Source of the DNA: Adineta steineri
Lineage: Eukaryota; Rotifera; Eurotatoria; Adinetida; Adinetidae
Reading direction: 5' to 3'
NCBI GenBank assembly: GCA_905250115.1
Contig: CAJNOI010000211.1
Coordinates: 1 to 64,000, forward strand
DNA length: 64,000 nucleotides
Each line of letters opens with the position of its first letter. Position 1 is the first letter of the stretch. The notes beneath the pieces were generated by a model, which did not search any database, was not told where the DNA came from, and worked only from the letters and a program-made list of their open reading frames with translations. The position numbers were made by a program, and so were the translations under genes. Below are positions 33,325 through 44,868 of the stretch, piece by piece.

Positions 33325-35384
33325 CTTGATGGTCGAGTAAATATATAGAAATTTGAAATTTCTTCTGTGAAGTTATGATATATACGTTACTCAAATCACG
33401 TTTTCTTGTGAGAAATTATATGTATATATTATACTTTCACCTTTTAGTAATGCATTGAATGATTTTGTAAAAACTAAATGTGACTGTATTTATAGAGCAG
33501 TTTCTTCGTACGAGAGTGGAAGTACGCAATGATTTCGTTTATTTTATGTCAATATATATGAATCATATACAGAAAAGGAATCGCAAACATTGATCATCGG
33601 GTCATAATATACCTTCGTGTTATTTTTTTTCTGATGTGTTTAGCATAATAAACAAAAAAAATTATGAAAACGGTACGTCTGATTACGTAGCAACTATACT
33701 TTTTTGTTTCTTTACATAAAATCATAGGTTACGATGCGTCATACTGAGACTCAAAACAAGATTTTTTTAATGAAAAGAACGCATAATGAAACATAAACGT
33801 ATGGCTAAAGAAATACGTACATAACAAATATATGCAAACGCATGATAAAAAAAATATGATTTACAAGCAAAGAGAAACTATTATCGTAAAATAATATATA
33901 TTGTCATTCGTTAACGACCTCCGTTTTATTGTTTGTTAATCGCTAATAATTATAGATGTAGAGAAAAATGATGAATACAATTGAAACAATAGTGAAATTG
34001 TCGAATCATTAAATAGAAAATCAGTTCAAACTCGGTGTGATTATTTAGTTTTAAACACATAAGATTTATTTTTCTTAATATATACCAGTAGTTACATATT
34101 GAGTCGTTTATGAAGATTTTTTTGATGATTCTATAAACCATCATTCTTGCTATATATATTTGAAATACACAATATCGTTCTTTCATTATTTTCATTATAA
34201 ATTTCTGATGTTATATGATTTATTGTTCTATTGAATTTATATATTTAATATAAAAATTAATTGCTAATGTAAATAGAATATTTAGAATATCTGACATGAA
34301 TGATTAAAGATTTTATTGATTTTATTATGTTAAAATTCTAAAAAATAGCTTTAATAATATCTAAAAATCTTACTGATTAGTCATCTGATACCTTAGTTGT
34401 TATTAAAAGAACAGTCATTTACTACCTATATATAGAAGATTATTTAATTTTTAAATACTTTATATTAGAAATAGTAGAACATGAAGATGACAAAGCATAA
34501 GCTTAGGCTGGATTTGGTATTCTTAGGTTTAGTCTGACTCAAGCTAATTCTTTGAGATTTGATCATACTTATATTTAAAATTGTATAGATACACAAATCT
34601 TATTTTAATACAGAAGATTTTAAATTTTTATATATTTATTCTCATACTATGATGAGGATTAAATTGATTAATGCCATCATAATTCATAACTGTATCATTT
34701 AATTTGTTCACGTTGAGTAGTGAATAAGTTCGACTAACCGTGGAATTACATATATTTTAAGAAAATACGATTAGTTGTACTCTAAGCATTTATTTTTTTT
34801 CTCTTAATATCATCATTCAATTCACTTGCTTGAATAATAAGAGAACTCTAATAACTATACATTTAACGAAAATATCTAATAGATAGAGTCAGAAATTATG
34901 ATTAACGAACACTCTAGAATATAAGATATTAAAAATCTACCCTTATTTTATACTAAGAGGCATACTTACGTTAACTTGACTGCTTCACAACGCAGCTTAT
35001 GATATCATTCATTATTCACTTAAATCTTATCAAGAGAGATTTTATTTATCTATGAAAAACGAACAATTGAATGATAAGGACAGACTTTTATTATTTAATT
35101 CAGGAAACTGCCAATATCTATCTCAACATCTGCTTTAACTTTCAAGAATATTCGTCCTTCCTAATAATAATAGATTGTTAATATATGTAAAAGATAATTG
35201 TATGATTTCATTCACAACTGTTATGAATTATTCTGATTTAATTTCTTTTCTCTCACAAAATATTACATAAAAAATATTAAAAACAGAATAATAATAAAAT
35301 TAACTTCCTAGTATTTTCAATCTTATGAAGTTATGTTTTGAATAGAACATATTATACTATCACCTATTTTTCCTCTAAAATATA
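33325..35384. other. AT-rich intergenic between the two proteases
   Basis: About 2 kb, very AT-rich, with no recognised gene, RNA or repeat family. It holds the promoter of the 32-kb protease gene (start at 33324) and the 3' end of the 35-kb gene. Confidence 0.5.
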
Positions 35385-36461
35385 TCATGCACATAGAAGA
35401 TGAAGTATTATAAAAACCAAAATGTTACAAATCGATATTTTTATTATATTTGCATACAATGGGATTGTTGCTTGGTTTGACGATGTAACATTATTTAAGC
35501 TTGTAGGCGTAATTACAATTGTCGAGTTAGAGCCGATTCCAGATAAACCACCGCCATTTGTATTCGTATCGATCCAGCTAACAAATGTAGCAACACGTGT
35601 ATAAATACCTGGATATCCAGCCTCAGCACATCCAATACCATTACTTGTTAGACCAATTAATACCCATTGATTACTTGAACTAAACATCATCAATGGACCT
35701 CCAGAATCTCCTTGACATGTATCTTTACCACCGCCCGATACTCCTGCACACAACTGAACATGCCAATCAGTTATCAATGGACTACAAGTCGAATCCTGAC
35801 GACTTATTGTTTGTAAAGTCACCTGCTGAAGATTTGTTGGTAATGAACCACCTTCACTTAATGTACCCCATCCCACAGCAACAACCTATTCAACAACATT
35901 TATAATCATTTTTAAGATTACAAGAGAACTTACTGTAGTGTTAGCAGCTGGCCATTCAGTCGTTGATAGTATTGATGAATCAACTGATGGTAAACAAATC
36001 TGACTTACATAACGATCGGTCATGTTTAATGGAGTTTGAAGTTGCAAAAGTGCAATATCATTTACATAAGTGTCACTATCGTAACTTGGATGAACAATAA
36101 TTTTTGAAACTATCCGACTTTGAGTACCAGTCCATCGACTATTCGATCCAGCATAAATTGTGATTGATGATGCTGTTTGACCAATAACACAATGTGCTGC
36201 TGTAATCACCCATGCTGGAGAGATAATTGATCCACCGCAAAGATAAGTGTTAGCAATATTAAGTGAAACAGCCCAACCCCATGTTGCTGGAGTAGCCGCT
36301 TCACCTCCCACAATACGAGATAGAGTCGCTGAATTTGTTGAACATCCACAAGATGCAGTTGCATTACATGAATAAGTAGTTGTTTGATAAGTTATTCTAA
36401 TCAGATTAAATAATATAACCAATAAAATTTTTAGTAGATTACCGTTTTGTGTGATTTTCAT
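35385..36461 (-). CDS. Secreted trypsin-like serine protease with hydrophobic C-terminus
   Basis: Paralogue of the 32-kb protease with the same two-exon layout (36461-35934 and 35885-35385, phase 0, 48-bp intron) and 342 residues. It has a leader, [20 protein letters not shown] and [12 protein letters not shown], so it should be active with trypsin-like specificity. The domains are nearly identical to the neighbour through SWI(D/N)TNTN; after that the tail is not Thr-repeat but a short Ser/Asn linker ending in a hydrophobic segment ([17 protein letters not shown]) at the very C-terminus, typical of a GPI-anchor signal or a tail membrane anchor. So one copy looks released or mucin-stalked and the other membrane-held. 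Tandem duplication is the simplest origin. Confidence 0.9.
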
Positions 36462-38423
36462 TATTTGAATTCGTTAGATATGTAAATCTGAAATAAACTT
36501 ATTTAACAGTAATACGATATCTCATTGATTTTTTTTTGTAATATTTTCTTAGATTTTTTATCGGATGATGTTTACTATAGAGTTTTGATAACATTGTGCA
36601 GAAAATAAAAAAATGGTAAAAATGATGAATAATTAAAATAAAAATTTCCATGAAAATCATCAAATGAAAAGTGGTTAAAAATCAAAGACATCTCATTATC
36701 TTGTGTGTATTATAGAAAAACAAACTTTTTACATTATACTATTTACATAAATATATATAAATGTTATTTTTAGTATACATACTTTGCATAAATCGTCGTC
36801 TCAAAAAGTAATTTATCAAGATCTCATATAATCAAATGAAATCTAATTCATATATGATGCTCGGAAATAGAATAAAATAACTTGTCATTACGGCTCACTT
36901 GTTTTCGATTTCAATAATGTTTCATTTGTTATTTTGATTATTTGTGGTCTTCAAAATAAATGTTTTTATGGTAGAAATACATAACTCAGTGGGATTATTA
37001 TATATGGAGCAAATATATAGCATGTGTGTGAGAAAGGCAATTGAGAGAAGTAAAGATTTCGATTATGCAAATCTTTTGTGGAAGCAAAAATGATTAATCG
37101 AATATATCATGCGATTGAAAATAAATAACACACTTACTACTGTCGCGTAAAACTGAAATAATGTTCTGTTCGTATAATTCACCTGTACTTTTTTGACATG
37201 TATGAATCACAGAACAAATATCAGGTGGCACTTATGATAAAGCTAATGTACTTTTGTATTGCTATTCCGCTTTGAACTTTGAAAACAATTATTCTAAATA
37301 GAAAAAATGTGAATGAATTGTATGTAACTAGAAACGAAATGTATTTTGCAATAGCATCTAATCTCATTTATTCTAGAGTTAATAAATAGTAAAAATGTGA
37401 GGAATAAACGAAATAGATATCAACTCTTGTAACTTTTGGATGTTAGAAATTCTCTTCTGTGGTGAATTGACAAACATGATTAAGAGAAGACAATCGTAGA
37501 GAAATATATTTTGCTCAGTCTTATATTCTTCTGTTGTAACAGTATCTTTGTTTCATATTTGTATGCGCTGAATAATTTGCTATTTAATAAATCATACAAA
37601 AGTACTTTTCAATAGATTGAAAAAAAACAAACTAGTAATTTTTCATTCCTTTACAAAGTTTATCGATCAAGAGATTTTATGTAGATTGAGAAATCATAAA
37701 TTTCTTGTTTAATAATAAATTTAATATTTTACAAATCATGTCTTCTATAAAATAAAATATTCTATCAATACATTTTGGAATTTGATATTATCAAACAAAT
37801 TTACAAAAAAAAGAAGTATCACTAACATCAAAATCCTCATGACTATGAATATATATTCAGGTATTTATTTGCTCAATGGTGACAATAGAAAATTGGAGAA
37901 AACTCTTTATTCTGATTATGAAAATATTTAAGAGTGATATTAATCAAAGAACATCTTTATGTGATAACTAAATTTATTACTTAAATTTAAACAATTTAAC
38001 ATATATGTAGTCAATAAATACCTTCATGAAAGAGTGTTAGTTTATTATGGATTTTTGTTCTGTACGATTAAAACATTCAGAAGCTTATGTGTCTCGAATC
38101 AATATAATAGATTTTATTTCTTAACAGTAATCATATCGGTAACAATTATTAAGATAAAAGATAACTACATATTACATCCAAATCTACATCAAAACATCCT
38201 TTTATTGAATAAATACTACAAAAACTGCTTGTTGTTTTATTTTAAACTAAAATAAAATTGATTCTCTACTTTTATCCTACCATCTTAGATATTATATCAG
38301 TTTCATCCGTGGAATTTTGTCACAACTAGTGATTGTTGACATAAAACAATTCTTTTTTCAATTTCTTCTACTACCGATCAATGTTTTTATTATCATTGAG
38401 TCATTTAGTTTGTATTTATGTTA
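36462..38423. other. AT-rich intergenic, no gene seen
   Basis: About 2 kb between the second protease and locus B. No exon, RNA gene or repeat family recognised; short frames such as 38034-38255 lack any support. Confidence 0.5.
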
Positions 38424-38532
38424 CAGTCAAAATTAAAACTTGACTAGTCGAAATTGAAAATTCCATTCTGTCTGACATATTCTCAGTCGAAATTGAACGT
38501 TCAGTTCTGACTAGCCAAATTTTAATTTTGAG
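38424..38532. mobile_element. Short palindromic MITE with TA flanks
   Basis: The left end CAGTCAAAATTAAAACTTGA and the inverse complement of the right end, CTCAAAATTAAAATTTGGCT, pair well, and TA flanks both sides (38422-38423, 38533-38534). Internal AGTCGAAATTGAA units repeat. It is 109 bp and lies 64 bp upstream of the start codon of locus B, so it is inside that gene's promoter or leader. Confidence 0.65.
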
Positions 38533-38596
38533 TACAACATTCGTACAAGCACATACGAATATATTCATTTCTTCTACCAACTTCTATTACAAAGAC

Positions 38597-40625
38597 ATGG
38601 CAATGGCAAATGACAAAACACTATGTTTCATATGTAATGAAAACAAAATAACATATCCTTGTAAAGGATGTTCAAAAGAGTTTTGTTTAGTGGATTTAAC
38701 AGAACATCGTCAAATATTAAGTAATGAATTACATCATATCACCAATGAGTATAATGAATTTAAACAAACAATTAATGAACAAAAACAGAATGCACAAAAT
38801 TTCCCATTATTAGAACAAATTAATCAATGGGAAATCGAATCCATTGAGAAAATTCAACAAAAAGCACAAGAGTACAGAGAAATTGTTACTAAATCATCAC
38901 AAACATGTATGAATGATATTGACATGAAATTTAAAGACTTGAATGAACAAATAAAACAAATGCAGATAGCAAACGAATTTAATGAAATTGGTTTAAATTA
39001 TCTAAGAAATCAATTAATAGAAATTAAAGAACAATTAAACAATCCATCGGATATTTCTATTAAAAAAGATTCACAATCAATTATTAATGAGATTTCTATT
39101 ATTTCATCAAAAAGTAAGATTTTAAAAATACTATCTAACTACATAAGCCTCATTTCCTATGAATTTATTTTAAACAACTATTAAAACAAAGAAAAATGAT
39201 GAAGAAAATAAAAAAGTATTGAGAATTTGATTGATTTATCTCGAAATGAAATCAATAAGAGTAGTATTCATAAAAATAGAAAATTAAATTTATTTGACAA
39301 AAAAGATCAAGAAAATCGTTTCTCTTTTTCAGTTTCATTTCCTTTCTTTTTAAATGAAATATTTATGAATTTGTTTCAAAAAGTAAATTCTCTTTCACTA
39401 AAAATTCTTTCTCGTCGAAATTTCGATTTTAGAAAACAAACTTCAAACGCTTTCTTTTTAAACAAAATATTTCGTTATTTCATTTTAATAAACCATATTC
39501 AAAAATACAACAAAAAGTTTTGTGTGATTAAAATTCTTATGATAAGAATTTCTTTTTCTTTTTCAAATATAAAACTTCAAATAATTTGTTTTTTTACTAA
39601 AATTCTTTTCAAAATTCAAATTTCACAAAAACACGAACAAAGTTTCATTGAATTGATATTTTCTTCTTCGATAGAAAAAACAGAATTTCCTCCTTTTTCT
39701 TTTCATGCAAATCTTTGTTTTCATTTTTTTTCTAGAATCAAAATTCAACAAATGGAAACAAAATGCCATCACGGTAGCTGGTGAAAATGAAAAAGGAGAA
39801 GGATTAAATCAGCTCAAGTGCCCTCAAGGAATCTTTATTGATAAAAACAAAAATATATTTATTGCTGATACTAATAATCATCGAGTTATTGAATGGAACT
39901 ATAATGCAAAAGAAGGAAAAATCATTGCAGGTGGAAATGGACAAGGAAATCGAATAAATCAATTGAATTATCCAGCAGGTGTGATTGTTGATCCACAAAA
40001 TCATTCTATCATCATTGCTGATTATTTGAACAGACGAGTAATTCAGTGGTTGAATCAACATCAACAAATTCTCATTCACAATATTGCTTGTTATGGCTTA
40101 GCAATGGATAAACATGGATTTCTTTATGTTTCTGATACTCAGAAGAATGAAGTGAGACGATGGAAAATGGGTGATTATAACAATGAAGGAATTTTAGTGG
40201 CAGGTGGAAATGGAATAGGAGATCAGCTTAATCAACTCAATGAGTCTACTTTTTTGTTTGTTGATGAAGATCAATCTGTTTATGTATCAGATAGCAACAA
40301 TCATCGTGTAATGAAATGGAAAACAGGTGCAAAAGAAGGAACAATTGTGGCTGGAGGAAATAAAAAAGGAAGAAATCTTAATCAATTATCTTCAGCTCAA
40401 GGAATCATTGTTGACGATTTGGGTCAAATCTATGTGGCAGATTGGGGGAATAATCGAGTAATGCGTTGGTGTGAAGGGAAAGAAGAAGGTGAAATTGTTG
40501 TTGGTGGAAATGGTCAAGAAAATCAATTGAATGGTCCTGTGGGTTTATCTTTTGATGATGAAAGAAATCTTTATGTTTCTAATATGGAAAATCATCGAAT
40601 TGTAAAGTTTGAAATAATATTGTAA
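38597..40625 (+). CDS. B-box/coiled-coil/NHL protein, apparently intact (locus B)
   Basis: The best-preserved member of the local family: exon 1 38597-39113 and exon 2 39736-40625, joined in phase 1 (Lys codon), 468 residues. Residues about 9-45 form a B-box zinc finger (CFICNENKITYPCKGCSKEF, followed by a D-x-x-E-H ligand region). Residues about 45-165 are a Gln/Asn-rich coiled coil, expected to dimerise, and about 178-468 are six NHL repeats (for example IFIADTNNHRVIEW, VYVSDSNNHRVMKW, IYVADWGNNRVMRW). The layout is that of TRIM2/3/71-like proteins without the RING, so it should bind partners or RNA rather than ligate ubiquitin by itself. The 622-bp intron contains an open frame that is not a gene. 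The start is the first of two close ATGs (ATGGCAATGGC), conserved in all four loci. Confidence 0.85.
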
Positions 40626-42895
40626 ATGAAATTTAGACTTTGTAAAAAAGAGAAGAAATTATTTGCTAAATAAATAAGCGAGAAATAAAAGAAAAAGTGA
40701 AGTTTTATTATTGAAAATGAATGAAAAAAATCGATTAAAATTTCAAGAAAAAAAAGTATTTTAACCAAAGAACGAAGAAAAGTCTTTTTGGTTTCTTTTC
40801 ATCAAAACTGAATATAGTTTGATAGTTTTGAATAAATATCCCAAAAAATAAATGTTAAATTTTTCACCTTTTGCTAATTTTTTCAAAGGAAAAGAAAAGA
40901 AAATATTTTATGATTTCAGTTGAATGGTGAAATAAAAATTATTCGGCATGAAGATTTTGTCTCTGATAAAATTCTATTCGAGTATTTTTATTTGATGAAA
41001 ACAATCGAATATTTGTTTTTTTGATTTAATAAAATTTGAGAATTGTTTAAAAGTTGAAAAGATTTTCATTTAGGTGAAAAGAAAAACACTGAAAAATTTT
41101 TTCAGAATGAAAATTTTCTTGAGTTTAATTTCAAATAAAAGAAATTCAACATTTTCTTCGTTTTAGTTTTTGAATAAAAAGTGTTGATTGAGATATATTT
41201 AATTCCAGTTTTCTCTTTTTTTAGAAAATTAAATTATTAAAACAGAAAATTTTCTTTAATTTGATATTTTGATAAAAAAATGATTTGAAATTCAATTTTC
41301 TCTTTTGCCAAAAAAGAAATCAAATTATTTATCAGTTCCAAATCAATGAAGTTACTTGTGAAAAATTTTAAAATCTATTTTTTAAAAATTTTCAGATTAT
41401 TCTGTAAAGAGTATATGTGACTGCGGAAAAATATCTATGGTTCTTAAAAATAAAATAAAAAGTATTTGTGTGCTTTAATATTCACTAAGAGAATCTGAGA
41501 CAAGTCTTTAGGTCTTGAGGTGGATTCTAAATTTAATTCCGCATTGGATGAGGCCACCTGAGACGAAGACATCGGCTAAGAATGGGTAGTTTCACCAAAA
41601 ATACCGGTTAGATGTGGCTGTGGATCATTCAAACATCAATGTCCACACTGAGAGTCTACCATTGTACAAAATATGAACATGTAAAGCATCGTTTTTCTTA
41701 AATAGGAAAATCAATGAATGATAGTTGTATCACATTTTAATTGAGATGATGAATGTTCATGTTCAACATTTTCCTCAGTTAATTATTCAGAATTAATATC
41801 ATTAGATACAAAAAAACTCTGACATAATATTGATCATATTATTTTGAATGTATTTATGATGCAACAAACAGAAAATTTACAGATTAGTTTCATTTTATAT
41901 AATGTACTAATTTATCTAAACGCTGAAGCTGTTAGATAGAGATAGTTTTTCGGTCTTGTTGTCCATATATAAATAATTGCTCTAATAAAATTATTTTTAC
42001 CTACAACTTTATTTTCGCTTTATATGTTTTTGTTTAAATTTGATGTTTATTATTAAATATTTCATTGAGAAAATTATTCAACAAATGAAATATGTAATTA
42101 GAAATTTATTTCTTAATTTTTATTGTTTTTTTTTCTAAATTTATCCAAATTCATTCGAAATCTTTATTTAATAAAAATGAATAAATTCTAATATAATATG
42201 TTGATGAAATATGAAATCAATTTTTAAAACTTTCGAACTATTTATTTTACATCTTTTCGATGAATTATCATACATTTATTAAGGCAACTAAAAATATATT
42301 AACACTTCTTTCTTTTTTAGTTTGTATTCGATTAAATAATTTAATAAAATCTATTCTTCGATTTTGTTTTAATGCAACGAAAAACATTACATAAAATCTT
42401 TTCATTTAACTTTGTTATTTATATATAATAAACATTCAATGTCAACAATGATTGATTTACTTCAGCCATCAAATGGTGATAAAGATAATTATTCACCAGT
42501 TGAATATATACACTCCTAATGAATAGACTTTTAGCATTTCACGAAGAAATGTCAAAAATAGTTTGTTTAGATAAAAACTATCGAATAAAACTAAATTCAA
42601 TTTCAAAAAATATTTTAACTTAAAATCAAAATCAGTTTGATACTGTTGTTGTGACAAAGAAGAAAAAGAAAATTTGTAAAAAAACAAAAAATTATTTGAA
42701 GATTATATCAATAGGTTAGAATTAAAATAAACAAAGATTATTTTGTATGTCTTGTAGATAGTCTCTTTAAGAAAAAAAATTTAGTATCATATCATTAGTT
42801 ATAGATTTACAGATTATTTATTGAATTTAACTTTGCTCCGAAGAAATCTACATATAATATTTTATTGATGTTTATCGTATCCAATGAAAATAAAA
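40626..42895. repeat. AT-rich intergenic with segment duplicated from 15.2 kb
   Basis: No gene recognised. About 42020-42310 matches 15255-15600, and from about 42895 it matches the upstream region of locus C. A faint GC-richer patch at 41510-41665 (CTTGAGGTGG... GTCCACACTGAGAG) may be a decayed telomere-like unit. Confidence 0.45.
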
Positions 42896-43145
42896 TACGC
42901 GAAAAATAATGACAAATCAATGAAAGACTTCTTTGATCGTTTTCAATATCAAAATGTGAAGTATGTATGTGTGTACGTATGCTATTATCTATGTAAATAG
43001 TGAGTCAGCTACATACACTTGTGTGTATAGAACCGACTAGTCACACGCACGTATTTTCATATACACGCTTTCTTAAGTTTATATCTAAGAAAATAGATAA
43101 ATAGATATTTATTTGTTTTCTGAACTTTTATTCAAAAACATAGCA

Positions 43146-44697
43146 ATGGCAATGGCAATGGAAAATGATAAAACATTATGTGATATATGCAATGAAGAAA
43201 AATTGACACATCTTTGTGAAGGATGTTCAAAAAAATTCTGTTGGATGGATTTAACAGAACATCATCAAATGTTAACTAATGAATTACGACAAATTGATAT
43301 TGATTATGGTAAATTTGAACAAAGAATCAATGAAAAAAGACAAAATTCAACTAAAAGCACAAGATTGTAAAAAATTTGTTATGGAATATTTACCAACATC
43401 CTGTAATAATATTCAAATGAAATTGGCTGATTTACATGAACAAACCAAACAAATTCTTAATGATAATGATTTTAATGAAATTAATATACATTATTTCAAA
43501 AATCAACTAATAGAAATCAGACAAGTATTAGATAATCCAACAAAGATTATTATTAAAGATTTGCAACCGTTTATTACCCAGGGCAAAGACAACGGCACCG
43601 TAAACGATCTTAAACGGTTCCAAAACGTTGCCGTAATGGTTAACATGGTATGTAATGAAGAAAACATAATTTATCCTTCTAAAGGATGTGCAAAAGAATT
43701 TTGTTTCGATCATTTAAAACAACATCAAATAATATTAAACGTTGAATTACATAATATTATTGATGATCACTATCAATATGAACAAAGAACTCATGAACAA
43801 AAAGAAAATCCATATAATCAATCATTAATAAATGCAATTGATCAATGGCAAAAAAATTCAACTACAAGCAGCAGATTGTAAAGAATTTGTCATTAAATCT
43901 TCACGAGTATTTATTCATGATATCGAAATGAAACTTGAAGAGTTCAATGAACAAATACAACAACTTCGGAAAGAAAATGACCTTTATGAAATTAATTTAA
44001 GTCATTTAACAAATGAATTAATCGAAATTAAACAAGTATTAGATAATCCAGCAAAGATTATTATTAAAGAAGATTTGCGCCCGTTCATTAATGAAATTTC
44101 AGTTACTTTATCAAAAAGTAAGATTTTACTAAATAATTTGTAGAAGAATAATTATCATTTTCTATGAAATTATTGTAAACAATTGTAGTACAAAGAAAAA
44201 TAATGATAAACAAAATAAAAAAATATTATTGATTTATCTCTAATTGATATCAATAAGAATAGTATTAATAGAAATAGAAAAGTCAATTTATTTGTATATG
44301 AAGAAAATGAACGACAAGATATGAAATAATTATTTAAGAAAGATTTTATTTGAAAACGCAGGACGATGGTTCCTGAAGCAGGATTTCATGAGTTTCTGGC
44401 AAAATCACTGACGAAACTCGCTATTTCCCGGCGGGTTTCGTCCGGAAAACGCCAGAAATCCGATGGAGAAGTGAGGTAACCGTATCTGGCTGACGATTCC
44501 GGTCCAAACCAGATGAATATAGTCACCTGATCCTTTCGACTGGAATACTGCTTTCATGATATCTCCGGAATACCACGGAACCGGCCGTTTCCGTGCAGGA
44601 TTGTTCGACCTGGATTACAATGACGAACGAAATCTTTATATTGCTAATCGTTCACCGAGCACAATAAAAAGAAGAAAAGAAAATATTTTTATTCAAA
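43146..44697 (+). pseudogene. Broken B-box tandem-module gene (locus D)
   Basis: Near copy of locus C, starting at the ATG at 43146. Module 1 has a B-box (CDICNEEKLTHLCEGCSKKF); the frame changes in the coiled coil near 43358. Unlike locus C, the second frame stays open through the linker and into module 2 (B-box-like NMVCNEENIIYPSKGCAKEF, missing zinc ligands), then changes frame again near 43870, at the corresponding place of module 2. A donor (AAAAAGTAAG) lies near 44113. The NHL exon has been replaced by a GC-rich element (44359-44613), after which only part of the last NHL blade remains (DERNLYIANR) before a telomere-like palindrome. No complete protein is expected. Confidence 0.7.
44359..44613 (-). 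mobile_element. GC-rich dispersed element, copy 2 (inverted)
   Basis: Reverse-orientation copy of the element at 14748-15025. Here it lies inside locus D and separates the coiled-coil exon from the remaining NHL codons, which resume directly after the terminal CCTGG. Confidence 0.6.
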
Positions 44698-44699
44698 GA

Positions 44700-44741
44700 A
44701 GGGTGTGGGTGTGTGAATTGCCTTTCATTACCCACACCCAA
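44700..44741. repeat. Telomere-like palindromic unit between locus D and ANAPC7
   Basis: AGGGTGTGGGTGTGTGAA, then TTACCCACACCCAAC. G-rich arm first. It ends the remnant NHL blade of locus D and lies 128 bp downstream of the ANAPC7 stop on the other strand. Confidence 0.7.
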
Positions 44742-44868
44742 CCATCGTATGATTTTCAGTATACCTAAACGTATGTATAAACTTGTCAAATTCGTTTTAT
44801 TTTACACAAAAAAAAGAATTAATATACAATTGATACATTTCGTTTGAATAAGTTTTAAAAAACATTAA

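Noticed and set aside
39227..39784. 185-codon frame
   Set aside because: Lies mostly in the intron of locus B, Phe/Asn-rich from AT content, and overlaps the real NHL exon in another frame.
28801..43881. Programmed +1 frameshifting as the sole explanation for the B-box frame changes
   Set aside because: One of the four sites needs the opposite shift and the genes also lack their NHL exons, so decay is simpler; kept only as a possibility.
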